Shown: positions 10,164 through 19,162 of the stretch, piece by piece
Layout of the letters: each line of letters begins with the position of its first letter
Numbering within the stretch: position 1 is the first letter of the stretch
Origin: Kutzneria viridogrisea
Lineage (GTDB): Bacteria > Actinomycetota > Actinomycetes > Mycobacteriales > Pseudonocardiaceae
Reading direction: 5' to 3'
Length of the DNA stretch: 64,000 nt
NCBI GenBank assembly: GCA_014138725.1
Contig: JACJID010000007.1
Coordinates: 434,001 to 498,000, forward strand
Notes under the pieces: generated by a model
Database searches by the model: none
Seen by the model: the letters and a program-made list of their open reading frames with translations, nothing else
Told to the model about the DNA's origin: nothing
Program-made: the position numbers and the translations under genes

Positions 10164-11429
10164 TCAGCCTGCCCGGCCCGCGATCGGCTCGACAACCGAT
10201 GCGGCGAGGAATTCCTCGATTCTTCCGACCAGATCGCGGGCCTGTGCGTCGCAGCGGGCTTCCCGGAGCAGTTCCGCGGTGGCGGTGCGCAGCGCGATCG
10301 AGATCGTATTGATCATCTTGTCGGGTTCGAGCCCGAACACGGGGACGAGCACCTCACTGATCCCGGTCAGGTCCCCCAGCCTGGCCCGTGCGCGCACGAT
10401 GTCGATCCGCGCCAGCACCTCCAGCGAGTACGACCGCTGCTCCACAGGCAACACGGCCATCAGCTCCAGCGAGCTGCGCAACTCCCGCAGCGCGCCCGCC
10501 GGGTCGCCGAGCAGCAGCATCGTGTGCCCGGCGAGGTAGGACTGGCGGTCCCGTTGCAGGCTGAACAGCCCGATCCCGCAGACCAGGTCCCGTTCCGGGT
10601 GCTCGCTCCACTCGTACAGCGCGCGCCTGGCCTCGACCTGCATGCCCGCCGCCGCCCACGCGCGCGCCGCCATGAGCTTGAGGAACACCCCGAGCTCGTC
10701 CTCGGCGTGCCAGCCCATCCCGTCCACGGCGAACTGCGCGGACTCCACGAAGTTGCGCAGCCAGTAGGACTGCCTGGACTGCGCGAGGCGCACCCAGCGG
10801 CGCGCCTGGTTGTCCTCGGCCAGGTCGGCCAGGTCCCAGGCCGCCGCGGCGTGGTTGTACGCGGCGTTGCCGTCGCCGAGATCCTCCGACATCCACGCCA
10901 GCAGCGTGCAGAACTTGGCACCGAGTCCCAGCAGTTCACGCCGCTGGGCCGGCTTCTGGTGCCCGCGCAGCAGCCTGGCCACCCGGTCGCGCAGCATCGC
11001 GGCGCGGTAGACCAGCGGGCCGGGCGGCACGTGCAGGTAGGAGCTGGTCAGGCTGCTCAGCTCGCGGTTGAGCTGCTCCAGGGTGGTGTGGTCGGCGTTG
11101 GTCTCCGAGACCTGCTGAACCAGCTTGGCCGAGCTGCACGAGTCCTTGACCAGCGGGGTGATCTCCGGGACCTGGGCGGGGCCAGTGTCGACCACACCGG
11201 CCCCCGGCCAGATCGAACCGACCTCGACCGGCTCGCTCAGGTGCTGGGAGAGCACCCTGGCCACCGCCTCCGGGATTCCCCTGCGGGGATAGGCGCCGCG
11301 CAGCCAATGATAAGGAGCCTTCGCGCTGACCGTTCCCGGCCCGCAGAGCCGGTTCACTTCCCTGGCCAGCCGCTCGGGCGACCAGCTCAGCCGATCGAGG
11401 AATTCCGCGAGCTCGGTAACCACAGCCAT
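10164..11429 (-). CDS. cytoplasmic helix-turn-helix/TPR-like regulator
   Basis: The predicted protein of about 421 residues has a short N-terminal helix-turn-helix-like region (roughly residues 1-75, containing SPERLAREVNRLCG and a PYHWLRGAYPRRG segment). A long all-helical C-terminal part follows, with TPR-like helix pairs rich in Ala, Leu and Arg. This layout is common in Streptomyces-type pathway or developmental regulators. The start at ATG 11429 is chosen because the HTH begins there; in-frame codons reach back to 11486. It is transcribed toward the oxygenase/NRPS but ends with its own terminator, so it is probably a separate transcript. A role in regulating the NRPS locus is inferred from position only. 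Confidence 0.72.
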   Translation of the reverse strand: MAVVTELAEFLDRLSWSPERLAREVNRLCGPGTVSAKAPYHWLRGAYPRRGIPEAVARVLSQHLSEPVEVGSIWPGAGVVDTGPAQVPEITPLVKDSCSSAKLVQQVSETNADHTTLEQLNRELSSLTSSYLHVPPGPLVYRAAMLRDRVARLLRGHQKPAQRRELLGLGAKFCTLLAWMSEDLGDGNAAYNHAAAAWDLADLAEDNQARRWVRLAQSRQSYWLRNFVESAQFAVDGMGWHAEDELGVFLKLMAARAWAAAGMQVEARRALYEWSEHPERDLVCGIGLFSLQRDRQSYLAGHTMLLLGDPAGALRELRSSLELMAVLPVEQRSYSLEVLARIDIVRARARLGDLTGISEVLVPVFGLEPDKMINTISIALRTATAELLREARCDAQARDLVGRIEEFLAASVVEPIAGRAG

Positions 11430-11875
11430 GATGAAGACCGTCACCCCCTGAAACCCAGTCCCCGTACAGCCTGAGCAGCCTAACACGCGACATCACACGC
11501 CTCGGGACGCCGCGTGACGTCCCAGGGACGAAAATGGGTCCGACACCGCCAACCGCAAGGCCGTGAACTGCGGAAATGCCTGGACGCTCCGCCAGCCGGA
11601 CGCAGCGTTCAGGCAGATCGGCGGATCATCCCACCTATTGGGACGGCCGTGACCACAATTAACCGGCTCGCAGGCACACCGGACGCAGGTCCACCCAATT
11701 CCGCCCGATGCGCTCCGGGCATTCGGCTTTGGCGCCGGTCATCCCGTCGGGTCGCCACCCGGGCGGCCGATCCCGATCGGCGAACCAGATCGAGTACTGT
11801 TCCTCGTGATTCGCGAACACGGTGCGCTTCCGCGAGCATTCCTCGGACATCGGGAATACCTCCGGGCGAGGTGAG
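11430..11875. other. divergent intergenic region, no gene seen
   Basis: About 450 bp separate the regulator and the TolB/amidohydrolase gene, which are transcribed away from each other. I see no credible coding sequence. The region must hold both promoters, but I cannot pick -10/-35 boxes with confidence. Confidence 0.5.
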
Positions 11876-14836
11876 GTGAATTTCCGGGAGCCCGCACCGC
11901 GCTGGGCTCGGTCGGCGGCAGCAGCACTCACATTCCGGTCCACAGTGGACAAATTGGGGGGCGTCATCAGAATCACCGAGGGCACCAACTTCTCCGCCGC
12001 CGTCGCACCGGACGGTTCGACCCTGGTGGTCGACCTGCTCAGCAGGCTGTGGATCCTGCCGGTCACCGGCGGCCCGGCCACGCCGCTGACCGGGGAACTG
12101 GGTGACGCGACCGCACCCGACTGGTCCCCGGACGGCACGCGGGTGGCGTTCCAGTCCTACCGCACGGGCAACTTCCACCTCTGGACCGTCACTCCCGGCG
12201 GGCAGCCCAGACAGCTGACCTCGGGCCCGTACGACCACCGCGAACCCGTGTTCTCCCCCGACGGGACCCGGCTGGCGTTCTCCGCGGACCTGGGGCGCGG
12301 CTACGGCATCCACGTGCTGGACCTGGCCACCGGGCGCATCACGACCTGGGCCGACAGCGCCGCGGAGGAGGCCGCGCCAGCCTGGTCCCCGGACGGCACC
12401 AGGCTGGCGTTCACAGTGGACGGTGCGGCGGTCGACGTCGTTGACGCGCACGGAAACCGGGAGCGGGTGGTCGAACCGACCGGTGCCGTGATCGCCGCGC
12501 CGTTCTGGACCCCGGACGGTCACGGCCTGGGCTGCACCCGGTTCGAGGGCGTGCTGCCCCGCAGGCTCGCCGGGTACGCGCGTGCCGCCAACCTGGTCGT
12601 CGGGGACAGGGTGGTGTCCACACCGGACGAGGACGTGTTCGGCTTCCGCGCGCACTGGCTGTCCCGCACCGAACTGCTCTACACCGCCGACGGCCACATC
12701 CGTCGGCGCGATCTGGCCACCGGCACCGTGTCCGACATCGGCTTCGAGGTGCACGCCCCGCACGAGCGCCGCACCACCCCGAGCCGGTGGCAGCCGCCGA
12801 CCGGGCCACGTCCGGTGCGGGGCATCGCGGGCCCGGCCCTGTCCCCCGCGGGCGACCGGGTGGCGTTCTGCGCCCTGGGCGAGCTGTGGCTGATGCCGAT
12901 CGGCGCGCCCGCCCGGCGGCTCACCCGGGACGGCTTCCTGGTGGCCGATCCCGCCTGGTCGCCGGACGGGCGGCAACTGGCCTACACCACTGACCGGCTG
13001 GGCAATCCCGACCTGTGGGTGCGCGAACTCGCCACCGGCGCCGAGCGCAGGATCACCGACCCGGTCCGAGCCGCGGTCGCCCCGGCGTGGTCCCCGGACG
13101 GCGGCAGGATCGCCTTTCAGGACCAGGACGGCGCCACCTTCGTCACCACACTGGACGGTGATCTCCAGCAGGTGCTCGGCCCCCAGTGGTACCCCGGCCG
13201 CGTCAGCTGGTCGCCGACGGGCACCGCGCTGGCCATGGCGGTGGCCCGGCCGTACTCGACCCGGTTCCGCGAGGGCACCAACCAGATCCTGGTGCTGGAC
13301 CTGCGTTCCGGCGAGTTCGTGCTGCACGAGCCGGCGCCGCACCGGTCGCTGAGCTCGCGCGGGCTGGACGGCCCGGTGTGGTCCCCTGACGGCTCGCACA
13401 TGGCGTTCACCACGGGCGGCCGACTGCACGTGCTGGCCGTGGACGCCGAGGGCAAGCCGCTGGCTGAACCGCGGTGCGTCGTCGACGAGATCGCCGACGC
13501 CCCCTCGTGGAGCGGGGACGGCAGGCGGATCCTCTACCTCAGCAACGGAGTGCTCCGCCTGGTCGAGGTGAGCAGCGGCCTGGCCGTCACCGTCGAGGTG
13601 CCGCTGACCTGCGCACCGGCCAGGACCACCGGCCACACGGTGATCCACGCGGGCCGGTTGTGGGACGGCCGCTCCCCCGCGCTGCGCGAGGACGTGGACA
13701 TCGTGGTCGAGGGCGACCGGGTGATCGAGGTCGGTGAGCACCGTCAGGACCGGCCCGGCAGGTACGTGGACGCCTCCGCCTTGACGGTGCTGCCGGGTCT
13801 GGCCGACATGCACGTGCACAACCGCCTCAAGGGGCGGTTCCTCGGCGCGCGGCAGGGCAGGCTCTGGCTCTCCTTCGGCATCACCACGATCCGCTCGGCG
13901 GGCGACCCCGTCTACGAGGCGTTGCAGGAGCAGGAGGCCCTGCTCGCGGGCAACCAGTTGGGGCCGCGCTGCTTCGCCACCGGAGAGCCGATCGACGGCA
14001 GCCGCGTCTACTACGGGTTCATGCGGCCCACCACCTCCGCCGAGGAGGTCGACCGGGAACTGGCACGGGCTCAGGCCCTGGGGCACGGGCTGCTGAAGGC
14101 GTACGTGCGCCTGCCGGTCAGCGGACAGCGCGCGCTGGTCGAGGCCGCGCGGCGCACCGGCAGGCGGGTGAGCTCCCACTACCTGCACCCGGCCGCGTGG
14201 CTGGGGCTGGACGGGGTCGAACACCTCGGTGCGTCAACCAGATTGGGCTACTCGCAGACCATCACCCGCCGCGGCCGCACCTACGCCGACGTGGTCACCG
14301 CGCTCACCGCCACCGGCATGTCGCTCACCCCGACGCTGTTCGCCGCCGCGGTGCTGCTGGCCGACGGCGCCTGGCTCGCCGACCGGCGCATCCGAACCCT
14401 GTTGCCGCACTGGGAGTACAAGGCGCTGGCCGAGCTCACGGAGATCGTCTCCGACCCCACCGTGCGGGCGACCCTGCACGAGGTCCTCGCCTCCGCCGTG
14501 CACACGCTGCGCCGGGTGCACGAGGGCGGCGGGCTCGTCGCCGCGGGCACCGACGCGCCCATCGACTTCGTCGCGCTGAGCCTGCACCTCAACCTGCACG
14601 CGATGGTCGCCAACGGCATGAGCCCGCACACGGCCCTGTCCACGGCCACGGTCAACGCGGCCCGAGTGCTCGGGGCGAGCGAGGACCTCGGCGCGGTCGC
14701 CGTGGGCAGTCTTGCGGACCTGGTGTTCGTCGAGGGCGATCCGCTCACCGACATAACCGCCGCGGCCGCGGTCCGCAAGGTGATGCTGGGCGGGGTGTTG
14801 CACGAGGCGAGCGACCTGCTCCGCGGCTACCCGTAG
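11876..14836 (+). CDS. TolB-type beta-propeller fused to an amidohydrolase
   Basis: This protein of about 986 residues combines two parts. The N-terminal two thirds carries repeated WSPDGTR/FSPDGTR-type blades (PD40/TolB propeller). The C-terminal third (from about 13630) is a metal-dependent amidohydrolase: DMHVHN supplies the first two histidines, a KAYVRLP lysine is the likely carboxylated metal bridge, and SSHYLHP, VEHLG and GTDAP follow in family order. Such fusions are usually annotated as amidohydrolases of unknown substrate, related to imidazolonepropionase/prolidase groups. The start is uncertain: GTG 11876 has GAGG 4 nt upstream, but GTG 11822, GTG 11945 or TTG 11954 are possible. 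No secretion signal is visible. It has no clear functional partner nearby. Confidence 0.85.
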   Translation: MNFREPAPRWARSAAAALTFRSTVDKLGGVIRITEGTNFSAAVAPDGSTLVVDLLSRLWILPVTGGPATPLTGELGDATAPDWSPDGTRVAFQSYRTGNFHLWTVTPGGQPRQLTSGPYDHREPVFSPDGTRLAFSADLGRGYGIHVLDLATGRITTWADSAAEEAAPAWSPDGTRLAFTVDGAAVDVVDAHGNRERVVEPTGAVIAAPFWTPDGHGLGCTRFEGVLPRRLAGYARAANLVVGDRVVSTPDEDVFGFRAHWLSRTELLYTADGHIRRRDLATGTVSDIGFEVHAPHERRTTPSRWQPPTGPRPVRGIAGPALSPAGDRVAFCALGELWLMPIGAPARRLTRDGFLVADPAWSPDGRQLAYTTDRLGNPDLWVRELATGAERRITDPVRAAVAPAWSPDGGRIAFQDQDGATFVTTLDGDLQQVLGPQWYPGRVSWSPTGTALAMAVARPYSTRFREGTNQILVLDLRSGEFVLHEPAPHRSLSSRGLDGPVWSPDGSHMAFTTGGRLHVLAVDAEGKPLAEPRCVVDEIADAPSWSGDGRRILYLSNGVLRLVEVSSGLAVTVEVPLTCAPARTTGHTVIHAGRLWDGRSPALREDVDIVVEGDRVIEVGEHRQDRPGRYVDASALTVLPGLADMHVHNRLKGRFLGARQGRLWLSFGITTIRSAGDPVYEALQEQEALLAGNQLGPRCFATGEPIDGSRVYYGFMRPTTSAEEVDRELARAQALGHGLLKAYVRLPVSGQRALVEAARRTGRRVSSHYLHPAAWLGLDGVEHLGASTRLGYSQTITRRGRTYADVVTALTATGMSLTPTLFAAAVLLADGAWLADRRIRTLLPHWEYKALAELTEIVSDPTVRATLHEVLASAVHTLRRVHEGGGLVAAGTDAPIDFVALSLHLNLHAMVANGMSPHTALSTATVNAARVLGASEDLGAVAVGSLADLVFVEGDPLTDITAAAAVRKVMLGGVLHEASDLLRGYP

Positions 14837-14881
14837 CTGGCCAGTGCGAGCGGATCGCAGGTTCCAATCGATACCAGAGTT

Positions 14882-15499
14882 TCAGCGACTCGTAGCAGCC
14901 CGAGCGGTTCCTCGCGCACGTCGAGAAGGGCTGGCGACCTCCCAGGCCGCCTCGATCATCCGGAAGATCTCGTCCACCGCGGCCTCCGGATCGGCCGCCT
15001 CACGGGCGAGCGAGTAGGCGTCGATCACGAACCTCGCGATCGTTCGGCAGGCCGTTGTGGTCTGTGGCAGGTCGGGATCGGCGGCGATGGCCGTTGCCAG
15101 CGACTCCGCATGGCGCAGCCGCATCGACTCCTCGTACTCCCGCAGGGCGGGTGATTCCTCGATCATGCGCCAGGTCGGGGCGGCGCCCTCCGCCGTGCAG
15201 TGTCGCACCAGGGCGTGGATCTCGCGGCGCAGCGCGGGCATGAGCGGCTCGTCCGGCGCCCGGCCGGTGACCGCCTGGGTGAGGCGATGCTCGAAGTCCT
15301 CGTCCTGCTCGAACACCAGGGCCTCTTTCGAGGCGAAGTGCGAGAAGACCGTGGTGACGGCCACGTCGGCCTCAGCGGCCACGTCACGGATGCCCACCGC
15401 GTCGTACCCGCGTTCCAGGAAGAGCCGCATGGCGGTGTCAGCGATCTTCTGGCGGGTCGCGGCCTTCTTACGCTCACGGCGCCCGGGCGGCACGGTCAT
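14882..15499 (-). CDS. TetR-family repressor
   Basis: This 205-residue regulator has an N-terminal TetR helix-turn-helix (residues about 14-60; IADTAMRLFLERGYDAVGIRDVAAEADVAVTTVFSHF) and a variable helical ligand domain. It is divergent from the FAD monooxygenase gene. The 116-bp space between them contains a near-palindromic CTAACCGTTAG site, also found before the oxidoreductase at 16908. The simplest reading is autoregulation and control of both enzyme genes in response to a small aromatic or quinone-like ligand. A partial copy of its 5' end lies at 16763-16837. Confidence 0.92.
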   Translation of the reverse strand: MTVPPGRRERKKAATRQKIADTAMRLFLERGYDAVGIRDVAAEADVAVTTVFSHFASKEALVFEQDEDFEHRLTQAVTGRAPDEPLMPALRREIHALVRHCTAEGAAPTWRMIEESPALREYEESMRLRHAESLATAIAADPDLPQTTTACRTIARFVIDAYSLAREAADPEAAVDEIFRMIEAAWEVASPSRRARGTARAATSR

Positions 15500-15539
15500 C
15501 CGCTGATGCTATCAGACGCAAAAGTGTGACGGTTGTTTA

Positions 15540-15556
15540 ATGCTAACCGTTAGTGT
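15540..15556. promoter_or_regulatory. TetR operator, copy A
   Basis: ATGCTAACCGTTAGTGT, centred on C15548, lies between the divergent TetR and FAD-monooxygenase genes. The inner CTAAC-C-GTTAG is perfectly symmetric. The outer positions differ slightly from the perfect copy B at 16878-16894. Confidence 0.7.
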
Positions 15557-15615
15557 TACGGTCGGCGGCCTGAGTGACGCCGCCGAATCGCACCGACAAC
15601 AGGAGGAGCAGGGTC

Positions 15616-16713
15616 ATGCGTACTGTCATCGTCGGAGGCGGCCTGGTCGGGCTGACCGCCGCGGCCTCGCTGCGCCATAACGGACACCAGGTCACAGTCC
15701 TCGAGCAGGCTCCGGAGATCCGGGCCGTTGGGGCGGGTATCGGCCTGTGGCCCAACGCGCTTCGCGAGTTCGACCGGTTCGGGATCGGTGCCGAGGTCCG
15801 GGCGATGGGCCACGAGATCGACGCCTGGTTCTTCGACCCCACCGGCCGCGCGCTGCGGTCCGCGGGCTACGAGGACTCCGCCTACCGGTACCTGCTTGTC
15901 CCCCGCCCACAGCTCAACTCCGTGCTCGCCGATGCCATCGGCCGGAACCGGATCACCCTCGGCGCGCGGGTGAGTGGCTACACCGAGACCGAGGACGAGG
16001 TCGTGGCCCACCTCGACAACGGCGAGAACGTACCCGCGGACCTGCTCATCGGTGCCGACGGCGTCTACTCCCGGGTGCGTGCACAGCTACTGCCAGGAAC
16101 CGAGGTACACTCACATACGGGCAACTTCGCCTGGCGTGCAATAGTTCCAGCGGGCGACGAGCGGCCCGAAGGGACTGTGCTCACGATCGGGCGGGAACGC
16201 ACCCGCGGCGGGTATTCCCGCGTCACCGAGAGCCAGACCATGTGGTTCGTCAACCAATTCGAGGCCGGAACGCTCACCGGCAGCAAGCGGGACCGCGCAC
16301 TCGAGCGCGCGCGCAACCTCGCCGAAGACGGTTGGCACGAGGACCTGCTGCGCATGATCGCCGCCACCCCCGAAGAGGACATCCTGGAGAACCAGATCAT
16401 GATCGTGCCGGCACTGCCGCGCTGGACGAGTCACCGCGTCGCGCTGATCGGCGATGCCGCACACGGCCTTTCGCCGCACATCGCCGCCGGCGGCACCCTG
16501 GGCATCGAGGACGTCGGCGTGCTCCGCAACGCGCTCGAGACCACGCCGACCCTGCGCGAGGCACTCACCAGCTACGAACAGCTGCGCATGCCGCGCTTCG
16601 AGCAGGTACGCAAGCTGGCGGACGAGGTCGCAAATGCCGACGGCCCAGAGGAATCCGCGGAACGATACGCGGCGTTCAGCCACTGGATGCTCACCACAGC
16701 CCCGACCGCGTAA
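15616..16713 (+). CDS. FAD-dependent aromatic monooxygenase
   Basis: This 365-residue flavoprotein belongs to the PHBH/salicylate-hydroxylase group. It has the GGGLVG dinucleotide-binding fold at the very N-terminus (residues 6-12) and the second FAD motif LIGDAAHGLSPHIAAGG near residue 280. ATG 15616 has AGGAGGAG 8 nt upstream. It is divergent from TetR and about 200 bp upstream of a quinone-type oxidoreductase carrying the same operator. Together these suggest an inducible oxidation of an aromatic or polyketide-like compound. The substrate cannot be read from sequence. Confidence 0.9.
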   Translation: MRTVIVGGGLVGLTAAASLRHNGHQVTVLEQAPEIRAVGAGIGLWPNALREFDRFGIGAEVRAMGHEIDAWFFDPTGRALRSAGYEDSAYRYLLVPRPQLNSVLADAIGRNRITLGARVSGYTETEDEVVAHLDNGENVPADLLIGADGVYSRVRAQLLPGTEVHSHTGNFAWRAIVPAGDERPEGTVLTIGRERTRGGYSRVTESQTMWFVNQFEAGTLTGSKRDRALERARNLAEDGWHEDLLRMIAATPEEDILENQIMIVPALPRWTSHRVALIGDAAHGLSPHIAAGGTLGIEDVGVLRNALETTPTLREALTSYEQLRMPRFEQVRKLADEVANADGPEESAERYAAFSHWMLTTAPTA

Positions 16714-16762
16714 CCGACCCTGAGCCTCGAAACCCGCCTCCGCTGTGCGGCGGGAGTCGTTG

Positions 16763-16837
16763 CCGCAGCGCGGTGTCGGCGATCTCCCGGCAGGTCGCGG
16801 CCTTCCTGGGCGCATGGCGTCCGGACGGCACGGTCAT
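16763..16837 (-). pseudogene. 5' fragment of a duplicated TetR gene
   Basis: Read from ATG 16837 on the minus strand, this gives MTVPSGRHAPRKAATCREIA and five more matching residues. It aligns without gaps to the N-terminus of the TetR at 15499 (MTVPPGRRERKKAATRQKIA). Homology ends after about 25 codons, before the helix-turn-helix is complete. It is part of a 135-bp block (16771-16905) that matches 15433-15567 at a constant offset of 1338 bp and includes the operator. Confidence 0.85.
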
Positions 16838-16877
16838 CCCGTAGCACTACCAGCTACAACGTCATCACTGTTGTTAA

Positions 16878-16894
16878 ACACTAACCGTTAGTGT
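16878..16894. promoter_or_regulatory. TetR operator, copy B (perfect palindrome)
   Basis: ACACTAAC-C-GTTAGTGT is a perfect inverted repeat 14 nt before the oxidoreductase start. It lies on the duplicated block together with the broken TetR 5' end. Its downstream flank (TACGGTCGGCGGC) is identical to copy A. Confidence 0.75.
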
Positions 16895-16907
16895 TACGGT
16901 CGGCGGC

Positions 16908-17801
16908 ATGAAGAGAGTGAGCTTCGCCGAGTTCGGCGGTCCGGACGTTCTGCGACTCGTGGACGCCGAGGAGCCGCACGCGGGCCCCGGTCAGGTACGC
17001 ATCGCCGTGCGGGCGGCGGGTGTAAACCCCGTCGACTGGAGGATCCGTGAAGGCCAGTTCCAGAAGGTCCATCCGATCGAGTTGCCCGCCGGAGTCGGGC
17101 AGGACGCCTCCGGGGTGGTGGACGAGGTCGGCGAGGGCGTCGACGGGGTAGAGGTCGGCGACCACGTGTTCGGCGAAGGCTCGAGCGCCTATGCCGAGTT
17201 CGCCGTGCTGTCGGCCTGGGCCCGTATGCCCGAGGGGCTGACGTTCGAGGAGGCGGCCGGGTACCCCTCCGTGGTGGAGACCGCGCTGCGCATCCTCGGC
17301 GAGGTCGGAGTGCAGTCCGGACAGACGCTGCTGGCCAGCGGTGCGTCCGGCGGAGTCGGATCGGCGGTGCTACAGATCGCCCGCGACCGCGGGATCACGG
17401 TGATCGGCACGGCTGGGGCCGCGAACCAGGACTATCTGCGCAGCCTGGGTGCCGTCGCCACGACGTACGGCGAGGGCTGGGTGGAGCGGGTGCGGCAGCT
17501 CGGCCGGGTCGACGCGGCTCTCGATCTGGCCGGCTCAGGTGTGATCCGCGCGCTCGTCGAGCTGACCGGGGATCCGCGGAAGGTGGTCTCCATCGCCGAT
17601 CTCGATGCGCCGGAGCTCGGTGTCCGGTTCTCCGGCGTGGCCGGGAGCATGCCGGACGCGCTGGCCGAGGCCGTCGACCTCATCTCGCGGGGAAAGCTGC
17701 ACATCCCAGTCGAGAAGTCGTACACGCTCGCCGAAGCCGCGGCGGCGCACATCGACAGCCAAGCCGGTCACACGCGCGGGCGCCGGGTCGTGGTCGTCTG
17801 A
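16908..17801 (+). CDS. NADP-dependent quinone-type oxidoreductase (zinc-free MDR)
   Basis: This 297-residue medium-chain dehydrogenase/reductase has a GroES-like N-terminus (GPGQVRIAVRAAGVNPVDWR) and a Rossmann domain with SGASGGVGSAVLQIA near residue 147. The catalytic zinc ligands of alcohol dehydrogenases are not apparent, placing it with quinone oxidoreductase/enoyl reductase-like members. It is preceded by the perfect TetR operator, so it is probably coregulated with the FAD monooxygenase. It ends 38 nt before a 49-nt palindrome and converges on the CHAT gene. Confidence 0.9.
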   Translation: MKRVSFAEFGGPDVLRLVDAEEPHAGPGQVRIAVRAAGVNPVDWRIREGQFQKVHPIELPAGVGQDASGVVDEVGEGVDGVEVGDHVFGEGSSAYAEFAVLSAWARMPEGLTFEEAAGYPSVVETALRILGEVGVQSGQTLLASGASGGVGSAVLQIARDRGITVIGTAGAANQDYLRSLGAVATTYGEGWVERVRQLGRVDAALDLAGSGVIRALVELTGDPRKVVSIADLDAPELGVRFSGVAGSMPDALAEAVDLISRGKLHIPVEKSYTLAEAAAAHIDSQAGHTRGRRVVVV

Positions 17802-17838
17802 GCCGTTCCCACGCAGCGGCACGGTCCGAGGCTGCGGT

Positions 17839-17891
17839 GCCATGAAAGTGCCGTTCGTGGCGTCAGGTGCCACGAACGGCACTTTCATGGC
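17839..17891. repeat. 49-nt palindrome family, copy P1
   Basis: The core 17841-17889 reads CATGAAAGTGCCGTTCGTGGC, a 7-nt loop, and the exact complement. Two more pairs extend it to 23-bp arms. It lies between the convergent oxidoreductase and CHAT genes. There is no T-run on either side, so as a terminator it would be a hairpin-only type. It also reads as a short MKVPF...NGTFM peptide on both strands, which I regard as a by-product of the palindrome. Confidence 0.9.
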
Positions 17892-17980
17892 ACGGCCTGC
17901 GCTCGGCTGGGGCTGCGCGAGGACCCGCCGGACCGGGTGCGCCGAGGCCAGGTACAGCGTGCTCGACGCGCTCGGCAAGG

Positions 17981-19162
17981 TCACACGGTCAGTGTGCTGA
18001 GGGCGCCCCACAGCAGCGGGGAGTGCTCGATCCGGCCGTCGGCTCGCCAGCGGGCGAGCTGACCGCGCTGCCAGTCGGCGAGCTGCCGCACGGGATCGGC
18101 CTGGTCGTGCGCGGAGTCCACGGCGAGGACCAGTTCGGTCAGCGGGCGGCTCGTGGCGGGCAGCCCGGCGAGCCGGTGGAAGGCATGCGAGGTCGGCACC
18201 GGCCAGCGGGTGGCCGTGACCAGCTCGGCCCCGTTGTGGATCATCGCGGAGGCCAGTCCGAAGGGCTCGGCGAAGCGCAGGTCCCCGCCGCTCTCGCAGG
18301 CGATCAGCGCGACCCGCGGCGGGGCGGGCCAGATCCGCGCCCCGGCAACCCCGTCGGCCCGTGCGGACAGGGTGCCGAGCAGCAAGTCCTTGGCGGACAA
18401 GGGCCGGTGCCCACGCACCACCTCGGCGAACCCGGTGGTGGCCGGGCCGCAGGACAGGTGCAGCTGCGCGTCCTCGCTCTGGCCGCCCTCGACCGGCGCC
18501 GAGCTGACGTGCCCGACGTACACCAGGCGGCGCGCGCCCCTGCGCAACTCGGCGCCGAGCCAGTCACGGTCCACATCGGACAGTCCGATGCCGCGACCGC
18601 CGTGCCGCCGGACCAGTGCCAGCAGGTCCTCGTCCGGCTGCCCCAGCACGGAACCCAGCGAGCCGCCGGGCACGCGCGGGTCGAGCACCAGCACGACCTC
18701 GTCCGAGCCCGTGGTGGCAGTGCCACGGCGCAGCGACAGCGGCACGGCGATCGAGACTTCAGCCAGGTCGACGAGCCGGGTGTCCGCGTCCACAGCGAGC
18801 AATTCCCAAGGCACCTGCGCGACTCGCGGCGAGGGCTGGATGCGGACCAGTGGGCGCGCACCGAGCGTGCTGGTCACCTGGCGGATCTGCTCGGTGAGCT
18901 GCACCGGCCACAGGGCATCAGCGAGGGCGTCCGCCAGGCGCAGCTCACTGTCGTACGCCCGCAACTGGCTGTCCTCGAAGGCCCGGCGCATACCCGCGCC
19001 GCCACTGCCAGGCAGCGCCCCGGCCAGCAGGTCGGTGACACGGGTGAGGTCGGCGCGCGGCACCTGGCCGGTGCCGTAGCCCTGCACCCCGGCGATCCAC
19101 CGCCAGGTCAGGTACATGTCCCCGGCATCGGCCATGCGGACTTGCACGATCGGGGTCACCAC
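17981..19162 (-). CDS. CHAT-domain (caspase-like) protease
   Basis: This 393-residue protein has a C-terminal CHAT domain (about residues 95-370). The catalytic dyad is visible as His218 in LVYVGHVSS and Cys289 in VALIACESGG, both at the ends of hydrophobic strands as in clan CD peptidases. The remaining N-terminus is short and lacks TPRs, which are supplied by the adjacent gene. The start is GTG 19162, or the next codon, overlapping the TPR gene by 4-7 nt. It is the last gene of a four-gene overlapping operon. CHAT proteases paired with TPR proteins act as proximity-activated effectors in bacterial conflict systems. The target here is unknown. Confidence 0.88.
   Translation of the reverse strand: MVTPIVQVRMADAGDMYLTWRWIAGVQGYGTGQVPRADLTRVTDLLAGALPGSGGAGMRRAFEDSQLRAYDSELRLADALADALWPVQLTEQIRQVTSTLGARPLVRIQPSPRVAQVPWELLAVDADTRLVDLAEVSIAVPLSLRRGTATTGSDEVVLVLDPRVPGGSLGSVLGQPDEDLLALVRRHGGRGIGLSDVDRDWLGAELRRGARRLVYVGHVSSAPVEGGQSEDAQLHLSCGPATTGFAEVVRGHRPLSAKDLLLGTLSARADGVAGARIWPAPPRVALIACESGGDLRFAEPFGLASAMIHNGAELVTATRWPVPTSHAFHRLAGLPATSRPLTELVLAVDSAHDQADPVRQLADWQRGQLARWRADGRIEHSPLLWGALSTLTV

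Noticed and set aside
11609-14224. Long open frame on the minus strand opposite the TolB/amidohydrolase gene
   Set aside because: It is an antisense frame of high-GC DNA, rich in Arg, Gly, Pro, His and Gln with no domain. The plus-strand gene has clear motifs and explains the same bases.
16111-16815. Minus-strand frame across the FAD monooxygenase and TetR remnant
   Set aside because: Antisense to a well-supported flavoprotein. Only the short segment 16763-16837, in a different frame, shows true homology to TetR.
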